From positions 1 to 27,081 of the forward strand of contig JAKBRA010000006.1 in the NCBI GenBank assembly GCA_021834945.1: DNA of 27,081 bases, given 5' to 3'. This DNA is from Nanobdellota archaeon (GTDB taxonomy: Archaea > Nanoarchaeota > Nanoarchaeia > Parvarchaeales > Parvarchaeaceae). The notes beneath the pieces were generated by a model, which worked only from the letters and a program-made list of their open reading frames with translations, was not told the DNA's origin and did no database searches. Positions 15,009-23,330 of this stretch are shown here, piece after piece (within the stretch, counting starts at the first letter, position 1; each line of letters opens with the position of its first letter). Position numbers and translations under genes: made by a program.

Positions 15009-17527
15009 AATTAGATTCGAACTTTGTTTTCAGTAAAATAGCGGCTTTGGAGTTTGGCATAATGTCTCCTAAGATGATACAGAAGATGAGTGCAGTGTCT
15101 ATAACCTCATCCGAACTGTATGACATCGACGGTTTTCCAGTCGATGGTGGCCTTTCCGATTTAAGAATGGGTGTCACTGACCCAGGTTTGACTTGTAAGA
15201 CATGCGGAAATACTATAAGAGACTGTCCAGGCCATTTTGGCCATTTGGAGCTTGCCAGGCCGGTTTTTAACCTAAAAACAGTGCCATACGTATATAATCT
15301 CGTAAATTCGACGTGCAACTCATGCGGCAGGATACTTATCTCTGACGAACATCTTAAAAAGTTAAGCGAAGACATAATCTCTGCTGATATAAATGAAGGA
15401 AACAAGAAAAAAATAAAGCTCATCAAAGCACTTATAAAACACGCAAAGAACGTGACTATCTGTCCATTTTGTAGAACAAAGCAGAAAAAGGTAAAACTTG
15501 AGAAGCCGTATACGTTTATAGACGGCGATCAAAAGCTTACGCCGATAGACATACTTAATAGGCTAGAAAAAATAAAGGATTCCGACCTGCAGTTCTTCGG
15601 CTTGGATCCGGATTATTCAAGACCGGAATGGCTTGTAATCTCCATTTTAGCCGTTCCTCCTATAACTATAAGACCTTCAATCACACTCGAAAACGGCCAA
15701 AGAAGCGAAGATGATCTTACGCACAAACTTACCGATATAGTCAGGACCAATCAAAGGCTCGCTGAGAATATAAGATCTGGAGCTCCTGAAATCATAATAG
15801 ATGAACTATGGGATCTGCTGCAATACCATATTACCACCTTTATATCCAATGGTTCGGCCCAAGTCCCAGTCGCAAGACACAAGTCAAATAAAAAACTTAA
15901 AACACTTGAGGACAGGATAAAAGGAAAAGAGGGAAGGTTTAGGGGATCTGCATTGGGTAAACGCGTAAATTACAGCGCGAGGTCTGTTATCTCGCCGGAT
16001 TCTTTCTTAAGATTCGACGAAGTCGGCGTGCCTATAAAGATTGCAAAGGAGGTAACATATCCGGAATACGTTACAGACTTAAACATTGACAGGTTGAAAG
16101 TATTGGTTAAAAACTTTAATTCTTATCCTGGAGCGAATTACGTTATAACCCCAGACAATATTAAAAGGAAAATAACCGAAACAACTGTAAACAACATTCT
16201 AGATGAAATTAAGACGGGTTACATTGTCGAGAGACACATAAAAGACGGTGATATAATACTATTTAACAGACAGCCTTCCTTGCACAGACTGTCAATAATG
16301 GGCCACAGGGTAAAAGTACTGCCTTACAAGACATTAGGTATAAACCCAGCATCGACCCTTCCTTACAATGCAGATTTTGACGGAGACGAAATGAACATAC
16401 ATGTTTTACAGAACGAGGAAGCTCTTGCGGAAGCCGACATGATAATAAACATAAAGAACAACATAGTATCCCCAAGACACGGTCTGCCATTGATTGGAGC
16501 GGCGCAGGATTACGTTTCAGGCTGTGCACTGCTTACTTCTAAAGACACAGAGTTCGAAAAAGAAAGTGCGGAATTTTTACTCTCTAACATAGGTATGGTA
16601 ACAGACCTAAAGAAAAAGAAATATTCCGGGAGGGAGATATTTAGCATGATCCTGCCGGAAGATTTGAACTTCGAAAGTCAAAGTAACACTTACAAAATAA
16701 CCAAAGACGATGATTCGATTGTTAGGATTAAAAATGGAAAATTGATTTCCGGAGTAATAGATGCGGCAACCATTGGAAGGGAAAGTGGAAGCCTTCTTCA
16801 ATTCTTGTTTGTAAGGTATGGTTCAGAAGTCACTGCCAAGTTCATAGACCAGGCAAATAAACTCGGATTGATGTCGCTTTTCAGCATGGGTATGAGCGTT
16901 AATATCAGAGACTTTGATATTCCAAAAGCTGCGTATACTGAAATAGAAAAAGTTGTAAATGACGGAGAAAAAAGCGTAGCCGAGCTTTTGAAGGATTATG
17001 ACGACATTGCGGAAGCTAAGATACTTAGCATCGCGAATAGGATAAGGATAAAGGTTAGAAACATAATAGATGCTTACATAGACAAGAAGAACAACAACGT
17101 AGAATCAATGATAACAACGGGTGCAAAGGGAAGCATAACAAACCTTATCCCAACAATCGGACTTGTAGGCCAGCAAATGTTGAGGGACGTAAGGATAAGC
17201 AATGGGTTTTCTGATAGACTTACATCTCATTTCAAGAAAAAGGACAACGGTCTTATCGCCCGTGGTTTTATAGTTTCAAACTACAGAGATGGGCTAAATC
17301 CCGTAGAGTACTTCCTTCACGCTGCAAGTAGCAGGGAGGGGTTAATGGACAATGTAATACGTACCCCTATCTCAGGTTACATGCAGAGAAGACTGTCATC
17401 GGCTCTGCAGGATCTTAAAGTAACAGAGGATCTTTCAGTAAGATTGGGCAATTCAATAGTGCAGTTTAAGTACGGGGAAGACGGGTTGGACGTATCCGCC
17501 AGCGACAAAGGTGATCTTAAGTTATGA
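15005..17527 (+). CDS. rpoA1: RNA polymerase subunit A' (N-terminal part of A)
   Basis: This 840-residue protein holds the clamp head, active site and bridge helix of the largest subunit. Zinc sites are visible in the N-terminal C-x2-C...C-x2-H region and in later C-x2-C pairs. The catalytic Mg-binding loop N-A-D-F-D-G-D is at 455-461. The bridge helix reads [16 protein letters not shown] (777-792), against the usual R-E-G-L-x-D-T-A-V-x-T; Pro788 lies inside the helix. It joins rpoA'' through an ATGA overlap, the standard archaeal split position after the bridge helix. Confidence 0.97.
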   Translation: MKLDSNFVFSKIAALEFGIMSPKMIQKMSAVSITSSELYDIDGFPVDGGLSDLRMGVTDPGLTCKTCGNTIRDCPGHFGHLELARPVFNLKTVPYVYNLVNSTCNSCGRILISDEHLKKLSEDIISADINEGNKKKIKLIKALIKHAKNVTICPFCRTKQKKVKLEKPYTFIDGDQKLTPIDILNRLEKIKDSDLQFFGLDPDYSRPEWLVISILAVPPITIRPSITLENGQRSEDDLTHKLTDIVRTNQRLAENIRSGAPEIIIDELWDLLQYHITTFISNGSAQVPVARHKSNKKLKTLEDRIKGKEGRFRGSALGKRVNYSARSVISPDSFLRFDEVGVPIKIAKEVTYPEYVTDLNIDRLKVLVKNFNSYPGANYVITPDNIKRKITETTVNNILDEIKTGYIVERHIKDGDIILFNRQPSLHRLSIMGHRVKVLPYKTLGINPASTLPYNADFDGDEMNIHVLQNEEALAEADMIINIKNNIVSPRHGLPLIGAAQDYVSGCALLTSKDTEFEKESAEFLLSNIGMVTDLKKKKYSGREIFSMILPEDLNFESQSNTYKITKDDDSIVRIKNGKLISGVIDAATIGRESGSLLQFLFVRYGSEVTAKFIDQANKLGLMSLFSMGMSVNIRDFDIPKAAYTEIEKVVNDGEKSVAELLKDYDDIAEAKILSIANRIRIKVRNIIDAYIDKKNNNVESMITTGAKGSITNLIPTIGLVGQQMLRDVRISNGFSDRLTSHFKKKDNGLIARGFIVSNYRDGLNPVEYFLHAASSREGLMDNVIRTPISGYMQRRLSSALQDLKVTEDLSVRLGNSIVQFKYGEDGLDVSASDKGDLKL

Positions 17528-18654
17528 AAATAGAAATACCAGAAAAGTACATTGTAGCGTTTAAAAACAAATACGGAGAAGATGCAGATTTGTCTGAACT
17601 TGAAAAAATATACGTAAGATCGCTTGTCACGCCAGGTGAGGCAGTGGGAGTTATTGCTGCCCAAAGTATCGGAGAAGCAAGTACACAGCTTACGCTTAGG
17701 ACAAAACACGCAGCAGGGCTTTCGGTAATTAACACTACTACCGGTTTGCCAAGGCTAGTTGAAATATTTGACGCCAAAAAAGACATTTCAACCCCATTTA
17801 TGGATATATACTTAAAACAAGAATATTCCAAATCAAAACAGAAAGCAAGTGAAGTTGCAAACAAGATAATAGAGATAAAGATAGGAGATATTACGTCCTC
17901 TTACACAGTTTCGTTGCGGAAAAAATCCATAGAATTCGTGCTCGATAAGGAAATGCTGAAGGAGTATGGATTTACGATGAAAGACGTTATGGGAAAGTTT
18001 TCAAATATGAAAGTGTCCGCATCTATAGACGGGGACAATCTTTCAGTTATAGACAAATCCGCAGACAGCGTTAAAAAACTTATACGATTAAGGAATAAGA
18101 TAGTGGAGATAAATCTTTCAGGGTTAACAGGTGTATCGCGGGCAATATTAAATCAGGATGCGCAGGGCAATTACTGGATAAAGACGATAGGTACAAATCT
18201 CGCAGAAGTACTTAAAATGGATGAAATTGATCAGACAAATACGATTTCAAACGACATAATTGAAGTTTCAAAGGTATTAGGCATAGAGGCCGCTAGGAAC
18301 CTTATAATAGAAGAAGTCAATGGAACTCTGCAAAACGTAGGATTGACCGTTGATTTAAGGCACATCTTCTTAATAGCAGATGCAATGTGTCTTGACGGTA
18401 CAATAAGAGGGATAGGCAGATATGGTCTTAGCGGAGAAGCCGATTCAGTCCTTGCAAGGGCTTCATTTGAGGTGCCGTTAAAACATCTTATCGAAGCAGG
18501 GCTGTATCACGAATCGGATCCTTTTAAATACGTTGCAAACAATATAATGTCAAATCAAGTAATACCTATAGGGACTGGCGGAGTTGAATTAGTGGTGAAG
18601 GAAAATGGAAAAGGAAATAGCGAAGAAAATCCAGGAAAAGATAAAGAGCAATAA
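17524..18654 (+). CDS. rpoA2: RNA polymerase subunit A'' (C-terminal part of A)
   Basis: This 376-residue protein carries the trigger loop, jaw and cleft of the largest subunit. The trigger-loop region begins [15 protein letters not shown] (37-51). Gln55, Leu58, Thr60 and His62 are kept, but the loop reads [12 protein letters not shown] instead of the common T-Q-M-T-x-R-T-F-H-Y-A-G. The C-terminal D-G-x-x-R-x-I-G-R-Y-G-L and A-S-F-E blocks are intact. The last ~17 residues are a charged low-complexity tail encoded where the gene overlaps rpl30e by 50 bases. Confidence 0.97.
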   Translation: MKIEIPEKYIVAFKNKYGEDADLSELEKIYVRSLVTPGEAVGVIAAQSIGEASTQLTLRTKHAAGLSVINTTTGLPRLVEIFDAKKDISTPFMDIYLKQEYSKSKQKASEVANKIIEIKIGDITSSYTVSLRKKSIEFVLDKEMLKEYGFTMKDVMGKFSNMKVSASIDGDNLSVIDKSADSVKKLIRLRNKIVEINLSGLTGVSRAILNQDAQGNYWIKTIGTNLAEVLKMDEIDQTNTISNDIIEVSKVLGIEAARNLIIEEVNGTLQNVGLTVDLRHIFLIADAMCLDGTIRGIGRYGLSGEADSVLARASFEVPLKHLIEAGLYHESDPFKYVANNIMSNQVIPIGTGGVELVVKENGKGNSEENPGKDKEQ

Positions 18655-18862
18655 GGTCTTTATAGGGTTGAATTCTACTTTAAGGGCCTACAAGAACGGC
18701 GACGTTTCTTTTGTAGTGTATGCTAGCAATGCCAGCGATAAGATTCTAGAGAAATTGAATGTGCTGGAAACGGAGAAATACAAATACGATGGAGACAGCG
18801 ATGCACTTTCGATTGCCTGTGGTAAATCCTTTGGCATAACCGTTTTGGGGATTAAGAAATAA
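18605..18862 (+). CDS. rpl30e: Ribosomal protein L30e
   Basis: This 85-residue protein belongs to the L7Ae/L30e RNA-binding family and is shorter than the usual ~100. It has [12 protein letters not shown] (17-28), then V-V-Y-A-S-N-A (36-42), and near the end [12 protein letters not shown]. Those blocks match the L30e pattern G-x-N-x-T, A-x-N-A, and L-G-K-x-F. The ATG at 18605 lies 50 bases inside rpoA''. A later start would remove the first helix, so the overlap is probably real. Its place between rpoA'' and nusA is the common archaeal gene order. Confidence 0.87.
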   Translation: MEKEIAKKIQEKIKSNKVFIGLNSTLRAYKNGDVSFVVYASNASDKILEKLNVLETEKYKYDGDSDALSIACGKSFGITVLGIKK

Positions 18863-18865
18863 GAT

Positions 18866-19276
18866 ATGAACATAAAATTTGACAGTGATGTAATCCTCTC
18901 AATGAATTTATTTTCTGACGTAACCAGCGTAATACCAAGGGACTGCATAAATTTCGAGGATAAAGTAATATTTGTCGTAAATCAAGGCCAGGCCGGACTG
19001 GCTATAGGCAAAAACGGAATGAAGATAAAAATGCTGCAGGAAATGCTAAAGAAGGAAGTAGTTGTTATAGAATACTCCGATGATCCTGTAAAACTTTTTG
19101 AAAATGTAATAAGGCCTAACAAGCTCATTTCCGGTTATATAACCATAAATGGAAAAGAGGATGAAGCTAAAAAAGTGGAGGCTTCGGTGGACGGAAAAAT
19201 AAGCAGTAACAAAATAAAGCTTATTAAGATGCTAATGCAAAGGTATTTTAATATAGTTAGTATAAATATTAAGTAA
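18866..19276 (+). CDS. nusA: NusA-like KH-domain transcription factor
   Basis: This 136-residue archaeal NusA homologue keeps only the paired KH RNA-binding domains of the bacterial factor, without the polymerase-binding N-terminal or S1 domains. The first KH domain has the G-x-x-G loop as G-K-N-G (about 50-53) after the A-G-L-A-I strand. The second, near residues 92-112, has a weaker loop. It presumably binds nascent RNA in elongation, termination or rRNA synthesis, as its position between polymerase and ribosomal genes suggests. It starts 3 nt after rpl30e. Confidence 0.92.
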   Translation: MNIKFDSDVILSMNLFSDVTSVIPRDCINFEDKVIFVVNQGQAGLAIGKNGMKIKMLQEMLKKEVVVIEYSDDPVKLFENVIRPNKLISGYITINGKEDEAKKVEASVDGKISSNKIKLIKMLMQRYFNIVSINIK

Positions 19277-19281
19277 AAAAT

Positions 19282-19719
19282 ATGGGAAACAAAACACGTG
19301 GGCTATTTAACGGCAAGATGTTGCTTAGAAGAAAGGAGAGAGTGAGATTCAGCAAGAACAAAAGCAGGTCTTATTTCAGCGGCAGCTGGAAAAAGAACGA
19401 CCCTCTTGCCGGTGCACCGCAGGCGAGAGGCATAGTTTTAGAGAAGGTTGAGATAACGCCTAAAAAACCTTCTTCTGGAAAAAGGAAATCATGTAAGGTT
19501 CAGCTTACAAAGAATGGAAAGATTATAACTGCATATATACCCTGGAGCAAGGGAGTTTCTTTTGTAGATGAGCATAATGATGTTATAATTGAAAGAATAG
19601 GCGGGGCCCAGAAGGGTGCGCGCGGCGACCTGCCGGGCGTAAAGTTTAAGGTAACAAAAGTCAATGGAATATCATTGAAAGAATTAGTTAAAGGAAGAAA
19701 GCAAAAACCAGTAAGATAA
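19282..19719 (+). CDS. rps12: Ribosomal protein S12 (uS12)
   Basis: This 145-residue decoding-centre protein has the archaeal N-terminal extension followed by D-P-L-x-G-A-P-Q-A-R-G-I-V-L-E-K. The decoding loop, normally P-N-S-A, reads P-S-S-G (the run P-K-K-P-S-S-G-K-R-K). The proline and serine that touch the codon-anticodon minihelix are kept, while the adjacent Asn and Ala are replaced. The second loop R-G-D-L-P-G-V-K-F is near normal. The stop is one base before the rps7 ATG. Confidence 0.96.
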   Translation: MGNKTRGLFNGKMLLRRKERVRFSKNKSRSYFSGSWKKNDPLAGAPQARGIVLEKVEITPKKPSSGKRKSCKVQLTKNGKIITAYIPWSKGVSFVDEHNDVIIERIGGAQKGARGDLPGVKFKVTKVNGISLKELVKGRKQKPVR

Positions 19720-19720
19720 A

Positions 19721-20350
19721 ATGGAAGAAGAAAAGTCGTTAGAAAGCGTTAAAAAAGAGAAGGAGATAAAGCTTTTTGGAAAGTACAGTTTCGATGGGGT
19801 AACGGTAAATGACCTTGGGCTTAAGAACATAATTTCTCTTAAACCTGTAATAGTGCCAAAGACTTCGGGCAGGTTATCTCAACAGAGGCTTGCAAGAGCA
19901 AGAATGAGTATAGTTGAAAGGCTTATAAGCCATCTCATGGTCCCCGGTCACAGGGGAAAGAAGCATTTAAGGACAAGTAAATTGATGTCAGGAAGGTTCA
20001 GCACTACATCCAATCTGGTTGAAAGTGCGTTTGACATGATAAGCAAGGACGGGCTTAATCCAATCCAAGTTCTCGTAAAAGCTATAGAGAATTCCGCGCC
20101 TAGAGAAGAGGTTATGACCTTGTTGATAGGGGGGCAAAGGCTTGCCAAGCAGGTAGACACTGCGCCGATTAGAAGGGTTGATTTGGCGTTAAGATGGATA
20201 GCTGAAGGAACGTATCAGATGTCGGCTACAGGCAAAAAAGCTGACAGAGCGCTGTATGAGATACTTATACAGTCTGCGAATAACCAGGACATTGCGTTTC
20301 CAATCTCAAAAAGAATAGACACGGAAAGACAGGCTGCATCAAGCAGATAA
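19721..20350 (+). CDS. rps7: Ribosomal protein S7 (uS7)
   Basis: This 209-residue head protein of the small subunit binds the 3' major domain of 16S rRNA. It shows the archaeal S7 pattern: an N-terminal extension beginning with charged helices, then V-E-R-L-I-S-H-L-M-V-P-G-H-R-G-K-K, A-F-D-M-I, N-P-I-Q-V-L-V-K-A-I-E-N-S-A-P-R-E-E, and the basic R-R-V-D-L-A-L-R-W-I hairpin. It ends the operon; EF-2, EF-1alpha and S10, which often follow in archaea, are not downstream here. Confidence 0.96.
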   Translation: MEEEKSLESVKKEKEIKLFGKYSFDGVTVNDLGLKNIISLKPVIVPKTSGRLSQQRLARARMSIVERLISHLMVPGHRGKKHLRTSKLMSGRFSTTSNLVESAFDMISKDGLNPIQVLVKAIENSAPREEVMTLLIGGQRLAKQVDTAPIRRVDLALRWIAEGTYQMSATGKKADRALYEILIQSANNQDIAFPISKRIDTERQAASSR

Positions 20351-20354
20351 ATTC

Positions 20355-20367
20355 CTAAGTTTCTTAG
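20355..20367. terminator. Small hairpin between convergent rps7 and trmI
   Basis: CTAAG-TTT-CTTAG lies 5 bases after the rps7 stop and before the trmI stop on the other strand. It may help end transcription in both directions, but no long T-run is present. Confidence 0.3.
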
Positions 20368-20378
20368 TTATAGCGTAT

Positions 20379-21125
20379 TTAAACCGTCACTTTCCGTACG
20401 AAAAGAAGAAAGCCCGTATGCAATATTCCATTGCTTTCCGGTCTTAGTATGTCCCTTTCTATTTCTACCTTCCAGTTTATCTCATTGTTTTGTACGAGTC
20501 TTTCTACTTTCAGATTTTTAGGAAGCGATCTTATGGTCTTCTCTACCTGTATGATTGACGGAGAATATGTAACAATCCTTGCACCTACTTTGAAGTTCTT
20601 AGTTATAACTGGCAATACCTCCCATGGATCTGGAAGGTCAAGCACTCCGCAGTCGAAATTCTTTTCCTTTATTCCTTGTTTAACATCCTGATTGGTGAAT
20701 TTTATGTTGTCAAGCGCGAACAGTTCCGCGTTTTTCTTCGCCACTTTCATGAATTCCTTCCTTACTTCATATGAGAATACCTTTATTTCCTTTGAAAGGT
20801 TTGCGATTGAACATGCGATGACTCCGGAACCAGTTCCGGCGTCAAAGACTTTACTGTCACTTTTCACTCCAAGATACATAACTATGCTTCCAACGTCTTT
20901 TAATGTCACTATCTGCGGCAATCTTATGATTTTTTTAATTAAATCAGGAGTGCCGGGCTCTACGACATAAAATACGTTTCCATTGTGCGTTTTAACCCTT
21001 GAGCCAGGTTTTTTGTTGGCTATTTTACTGGGTTTGAATATACCGAACTGAGTATTACTTTCCTTTTTACTGTCTACGAATATAGAATGATTTTCGTTCA
21101 GTAAAAACACTTTGTCTTTTTTCAT
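20379..21125 (-). CDS. trmI: tRNA (adenine-N1)-methyltransferase TrmI
   Basis: This 248-residue SAM-dependent enzyme makes m1A at position 58 (and 57 in some archaea) of the tRNA T loop. It has an N-terminal small beta domain. The Rossmann domain starts with motif I D-A-G-T-G-S-G (95-101) and carries the D-L-P-D-P-W block (162-167). The C-terminal E-R-D-x-L-R-P-x-x-x-G-I-L-H-T-G-F-L-L-F segment is typical of the TrmI/Gcd14 family. Its start overlaps the upstream gene by 4 bases (ATGA), so both come from one mRNA. Confidence 0.93.
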   Translation of the reverse strand: MKKDKVFLLNENHSIFVDSKKESNTQFGIFKPSKIANKKPGSRVKTHNGNVFYVVEPGTPDLIKKIIRLPQIVTLKDVGSIVMYLGVKSDSKVFDAGTGSGVIACSIANLSKEIKVFSYEVRKEFMKVAKKNAELFALDNIKFTNQDVKQGIKEKNFDCGVLDLPDPWEVLPVITKNFKVGARIVTYSPSIIQVEKTIRSLPKNLKVERLVQNNEINWKVEIERDILRPESNGILHTGFLLFVRKVTV

Positions 21126-21913
21126 ATGCTAGTTTTTATTACGTTCACCATGTTGCCAAAACTTTTGTTTCCAGAGATTTTGTCAGCATTTGTAAGTATA
21201 AACGTTATTGTTTTATACATTGTACTGTACCCCATTGCATTTATAAAATCCCTTTTTGTAATCGCTTTTTTGTTTAGTACCTGTACTATCGATTTTATTT
21301 TGTATTGACCGTATGAGCATAAAAAAACACCCCTTTCGACTTCTTTTGGGTCCTGAAACCCATTTTTTATCAGCACTTCATAAAACTTTTGATCTGCCAG
21401 CTCCTTGCTTTCTTTCGTTCTTTTAACACTTGTCTCATGCGGGATTTGCTTTTGTTTTTCGTCCTTTGAATTTATAACAGACTTTACAACGTCAAGGCTT
21501 AGCCCTTGCTCATACAGGTAATCTGCTTTTTGGCCCGTTTGATTGTCCTGTGCCGAGACTTTTTTCATGAAGTCTGCAAGGTTCTGCGATATGTATCTCT
21601 CTGCCGATGAAAGTGATTCTACGTTAACTACCTTTCTTTCCCTTATCTTGGCTATCAGGGCCTTTTCCTGACTGTTAAACGTCTGCATAAGCAGATTTAA
21701 TGCCCTTTCTCTGTCTTTTTCAAGAAAGTAAACGGGGGAAGACCCGAATTTTCTGGCGGTTTTTTTTATCTCGCCTTTTGCTGCAAAATAATCAACTATG
21801 GTCTGCGTCTGCAACGTGTCCTTTTCTATCCTTTCTGCTATTTCAAGTATAAGCGAAGGCCCTTCTCTTAGTTTCTCCATTATCTTGTCATATATCTCGT
21901 TTATGTCTTCCAT
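21122..21913 (-). CDS. Unknown protein with winged-helix-like N-terminus, coupled to trmI
   Basis: This 263-residue protein has an N-terminal ~60-residue region that reads like a winged helix: helices around IYDKIMEKLREG and LQTQTIVDYFAAKGEI, then a basic wing-like strand ending in PVYFLE. A charged helical linker (about 70-175) follows. The C-terminal ~90 residues form a compact helical domain with FLCSYGQYK and a DFINAMGYS segment. I do not recognise the family. The ATG at 21913 is preferred over the adjacent upstream TTG because of TATA spacing. Co-translation with TrmI hints at a nucleic-acid role, but this is only inference. Confidence 0.7.
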   Translation of the reverse strand: MEDINEIYDKIMEKLREGPSLILEIAERIEKDTLQTQTIVDYFAAKGEIKKTARKFGSSPVYFLEKDRERALNLLMQTFNSQEKALIAKIRERKVVNVESLSSAERYISQNLADFMKKVSAQDNQTGQKADYLYEQGLSLDVVKSVINSKDEKQKQIPHETSVKRTKESKELADQKFYEVLIKNGFQDPKEVERGVFLCSYGQYKIKSIVQVLNKKAITKRDFINAMGYSTMYKTITFILTNADKISGNKSFGNMVNVIKTSI

Positions 21914-21935
21914 CAATAGCCTTTCATCATATATT

Positions 21936-21943
21936 ATTTATAT
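21936..21943 (-). promoter_or_regulatory. TATA box of the winged-helix/trmI operon
   Basis: On the minus strand an ATATAAATAA-type box lies about 26 bp before the ATG at 21913, giving a leaderless mRNA. Confidence 0.5.
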
Positions 21944-21998
21944 CTTGTAAATTTTAATATTAAATAACAATGTCAGTGTTACGACGTTATAAAATATA

Positions 21999-22063
21999 TA
22001 AAGGAGCATAAGCGCGTTTTGCGCCATATGTGGGCTAACCGTTACCCTCAAGCTGCTCCTTTA
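21999..22063 (-). ncRNA. Candidate structured small RNA
   Basis: TAAAGGAGCA (21999-22008) and TGCTCCTTTA (22054-22063) form a perfect 10-bp closing stem. Inside are a GCGC/GCGC hairpin (22012-22015 with 22021-22024) and a GGG/CCC hairpin (22032-22034 with 22045-22047), giving a three-way-junction shape. I favour the minus strand: the box TTTATAAA (22084-22091) lies about 25 bp before the stem, and the stem is followed on that strand by a T-rich run ending near 21988. It matches no tRNA, C/D or H/ACA pattern that I can confirm. On the plus strand it could instead be a structured 5' region for the pilin-like genes. Confidence 0.45.
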
Positions 22064-22065
22064 CG

Positions 22066-22074
22066 GATTAATAC
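22066..22074 (+). promoter_or_regulatory. Weak TATA-like box of the pilin-like genes
   Basis: GATTAATAC lies about 25 bp before the ATG at 22095 and is the only AT-rich core at leaderless spacing on this strand. Confidence 0.35.
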
Positions 22075-22083
22075 CATGACAGG

Positions 22084-22091
22084 TTTATAAA
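22084..22091 (-). promoter_or_regulatory. TATA box, probably for the minus-strand RNA candidate
   Basis: TTTATAAA is palindromic. Read rightward it is too close (4-11 bp) to the ATG at 22095 to be that gene's box. Read leftward it places a start site near 22062, at the end of the 10-bp stem. Confidence 0.4.
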
Positions 22092-22094
22092 TTT

Positions 22095-22622
22095 ATGGAT
22101 AAAAAAGGGCAGATATTTACGATCGATTTGCTTATTTCTTTGTTCATATTCCTGCTTTTATTCACTACAGTTCTGCTTTTTCTTTATTCCAATGCTGACA
22201 TAAACAATTCATATTCTTCTTACTATTCGCAGATAGCCTCAAATTACATAAACAATTTGGCAGTTCAGGGTGCAAATTCTTTGTTAGGTTCGGAGGGCTA
22301 TCCTTCCAATTGGTATTCTTTTTCATGTAGCCAAATAAAGCAGATGGGATTGATGTACAATAACCTCGAAGTATCTCCAGTCAAACTTTACAACCTTACA
22401 ATTTTGCCAGTGCCGTGCCTTTCCTCGCTGCTTAAGGCCGGAAACTCGTTCAATATCTCGTTTTACTACCTTAACGGTTCGATATTGAAGCTGAATGGCA
22501 AAGGCATAACTGCAGGTTTCCCAATAAACTATGCGTCAAGCTACGTTGCATCCATTCAGAGATTTACCGTGTTATATCCAGGGGATGAAATAGTGAGGCT
22601 TTCTTATACGGAGTGGTCATGA
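22095..22622 (+). CDS. Pilin-like secreted protein 1
   Basis: This 175-residue protein starts with M-D-K-K-G-Q-I-F-T-I-D-L, a short basic leader followed by one long hydrophobic helix (about 11-32). This is the type IV pilin-like architecture processed by an archaeal prepilin peptidase. The remainder is rich in Ser, Asn, Tyr and Leu, has several N-x-S/T sequons and two cysteines, and is probably outside the cell. The acidic residue after the K-K-G-Q leader is Asp, one residue later than in the common Q-x-x-x-E pattern. It overlaps the next gene by ATGA. It could also be a surface anchor or adhesin rather than a filament subunit. Confidence 0.72.
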   Translation: MDKKGQIFTIDLLISLFIFLLLFTTVLLFLYSNADINNSYSSYYSQIASNYINNLAVQGANSLLGSEGYPSNWYSFSCSQIKQMGLMYNNLEVSPVKLYNLTILPVPCLSSLLKAGNSFNISFYYLNGSILKLNGKGITAGFPINYASSYVASIQRFTVLYPGDEIVRLSYTEWS

Positions 22623-23329
22623 AAAAAGGACAGGTTTTTACGATTGACTTGGTTATTGGGAGCATAATAATACTCAGCGTTATAACGTCTGCATATGCGA
22701 TAACTAGTTATTATCTTAACCTGAATAGTTCAATAACGACCGACAATGATTTCATTTCACAAATTTATTCTGCCGTTTCCTCTTTTTCAACGGTTTCATC
22801 AACGGTTAATTCAATTCTTTCATTTCAGAACGGTGGATCTGCTTCAGCATTAACTTCTTACGTTTCGTCAGTTATGGGGTCTGAGATAACCAGCCCATTT
22901 CTTTTTCAGGTATTTACGAAGACGAATTATTCTTCAAACAGCACGCCAAGCGACTTGATATTTTCTTATAATTCAGGTTTTTCCCCATCCACTTCTTATT
23001 CTACCTTCTACGAACCGATACTTATAACGAACTACAGCAGCGCATGCGGAGCTTCATGCAATTCGTCTTTGTCGATAAAAAGCGTTTTCCCGTCCTATAA
23101 TGACACCATAAATGCGCCGAATTGCAACGTGCTTTATGGAAATGGTGCGGTAACAGGCTGGACAATATTGGACAATACTCCTTCAGGATACTGCACCATA
23201 GAGGTACCATTCTCTGCGGATCCAAACAGCTACGATGTTGTAACATCCTCCGCAAGCGGAGCGTCAACGGGTGCAGCTACGCTGCACGTTATCGTTATAG
23301 ACCTGTTGAAATTTGAGGTCCAGAAATAA
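22619..23329 (+). CDS. Pilin-like secreted protein 2
   Basis: This 236-residue protein begins M-K-K-G-Q-V-F-T-I-D-L-V-I, the same leader as the upstream protein, with a hydrophobic helix to about residue 28. The ectodomain is unusually rich in Ser, Thr, Asn and Tyr with many N-x-S/T sequons and few charges. Four cysteines form two close groups (A-C-G-A-S-C, and one each in N-C-N-V and Y-C-T-I), suggesting disulfides. The start at 22619 is chosen over the GTG at 22613 because the leader then begins at Met-Lys-Lys. The pair is co-translated and likely assembles together. Confidence 0.72.
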   Translation: MKKGQVFTIDLVIGSIIILSVITSAYAITSYYLNLNSSITTDNDFISQIYSAVSSFSTVSSTVNSILSFQNGGSASALTSYVSSVMGSEITSPFLFQVFTKTNYSSNSTPSDLIFSYNSGFSPSTSYSTFYEPILITNYSSACGASCNSSLSIKSVFPSYNDTINAPNCNVLYGNGAVTGWTILDNTPSGYCTIEVPFSADPNSYDVVTSSASGASTGAATLHVIVIDLLKFEVQK

Positions 23330-23330
23330 T

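Noticed and set aside
22054..22063. Reading the 21999-22063 element as an H/ACA guide RNA
   Set aside because: No ACA or AGA box at the right distance and two internal hairpins instead of one pocketed stem, so the class was left open.
21999..22063. Reading the same element as a degenerate tRNA
   Set aside because: The closing stem resembles an acceptor, but there is no T arm with TTCAAAT and no anticodon arm of 5 bp plus 7 nt.
23022..23267. Open frame on the minus strand opposite pilin-like gene 2
   Set aside because: It is a shadow of the Ser/Thr-rich coding strand, with no promoter or recognisable domain.
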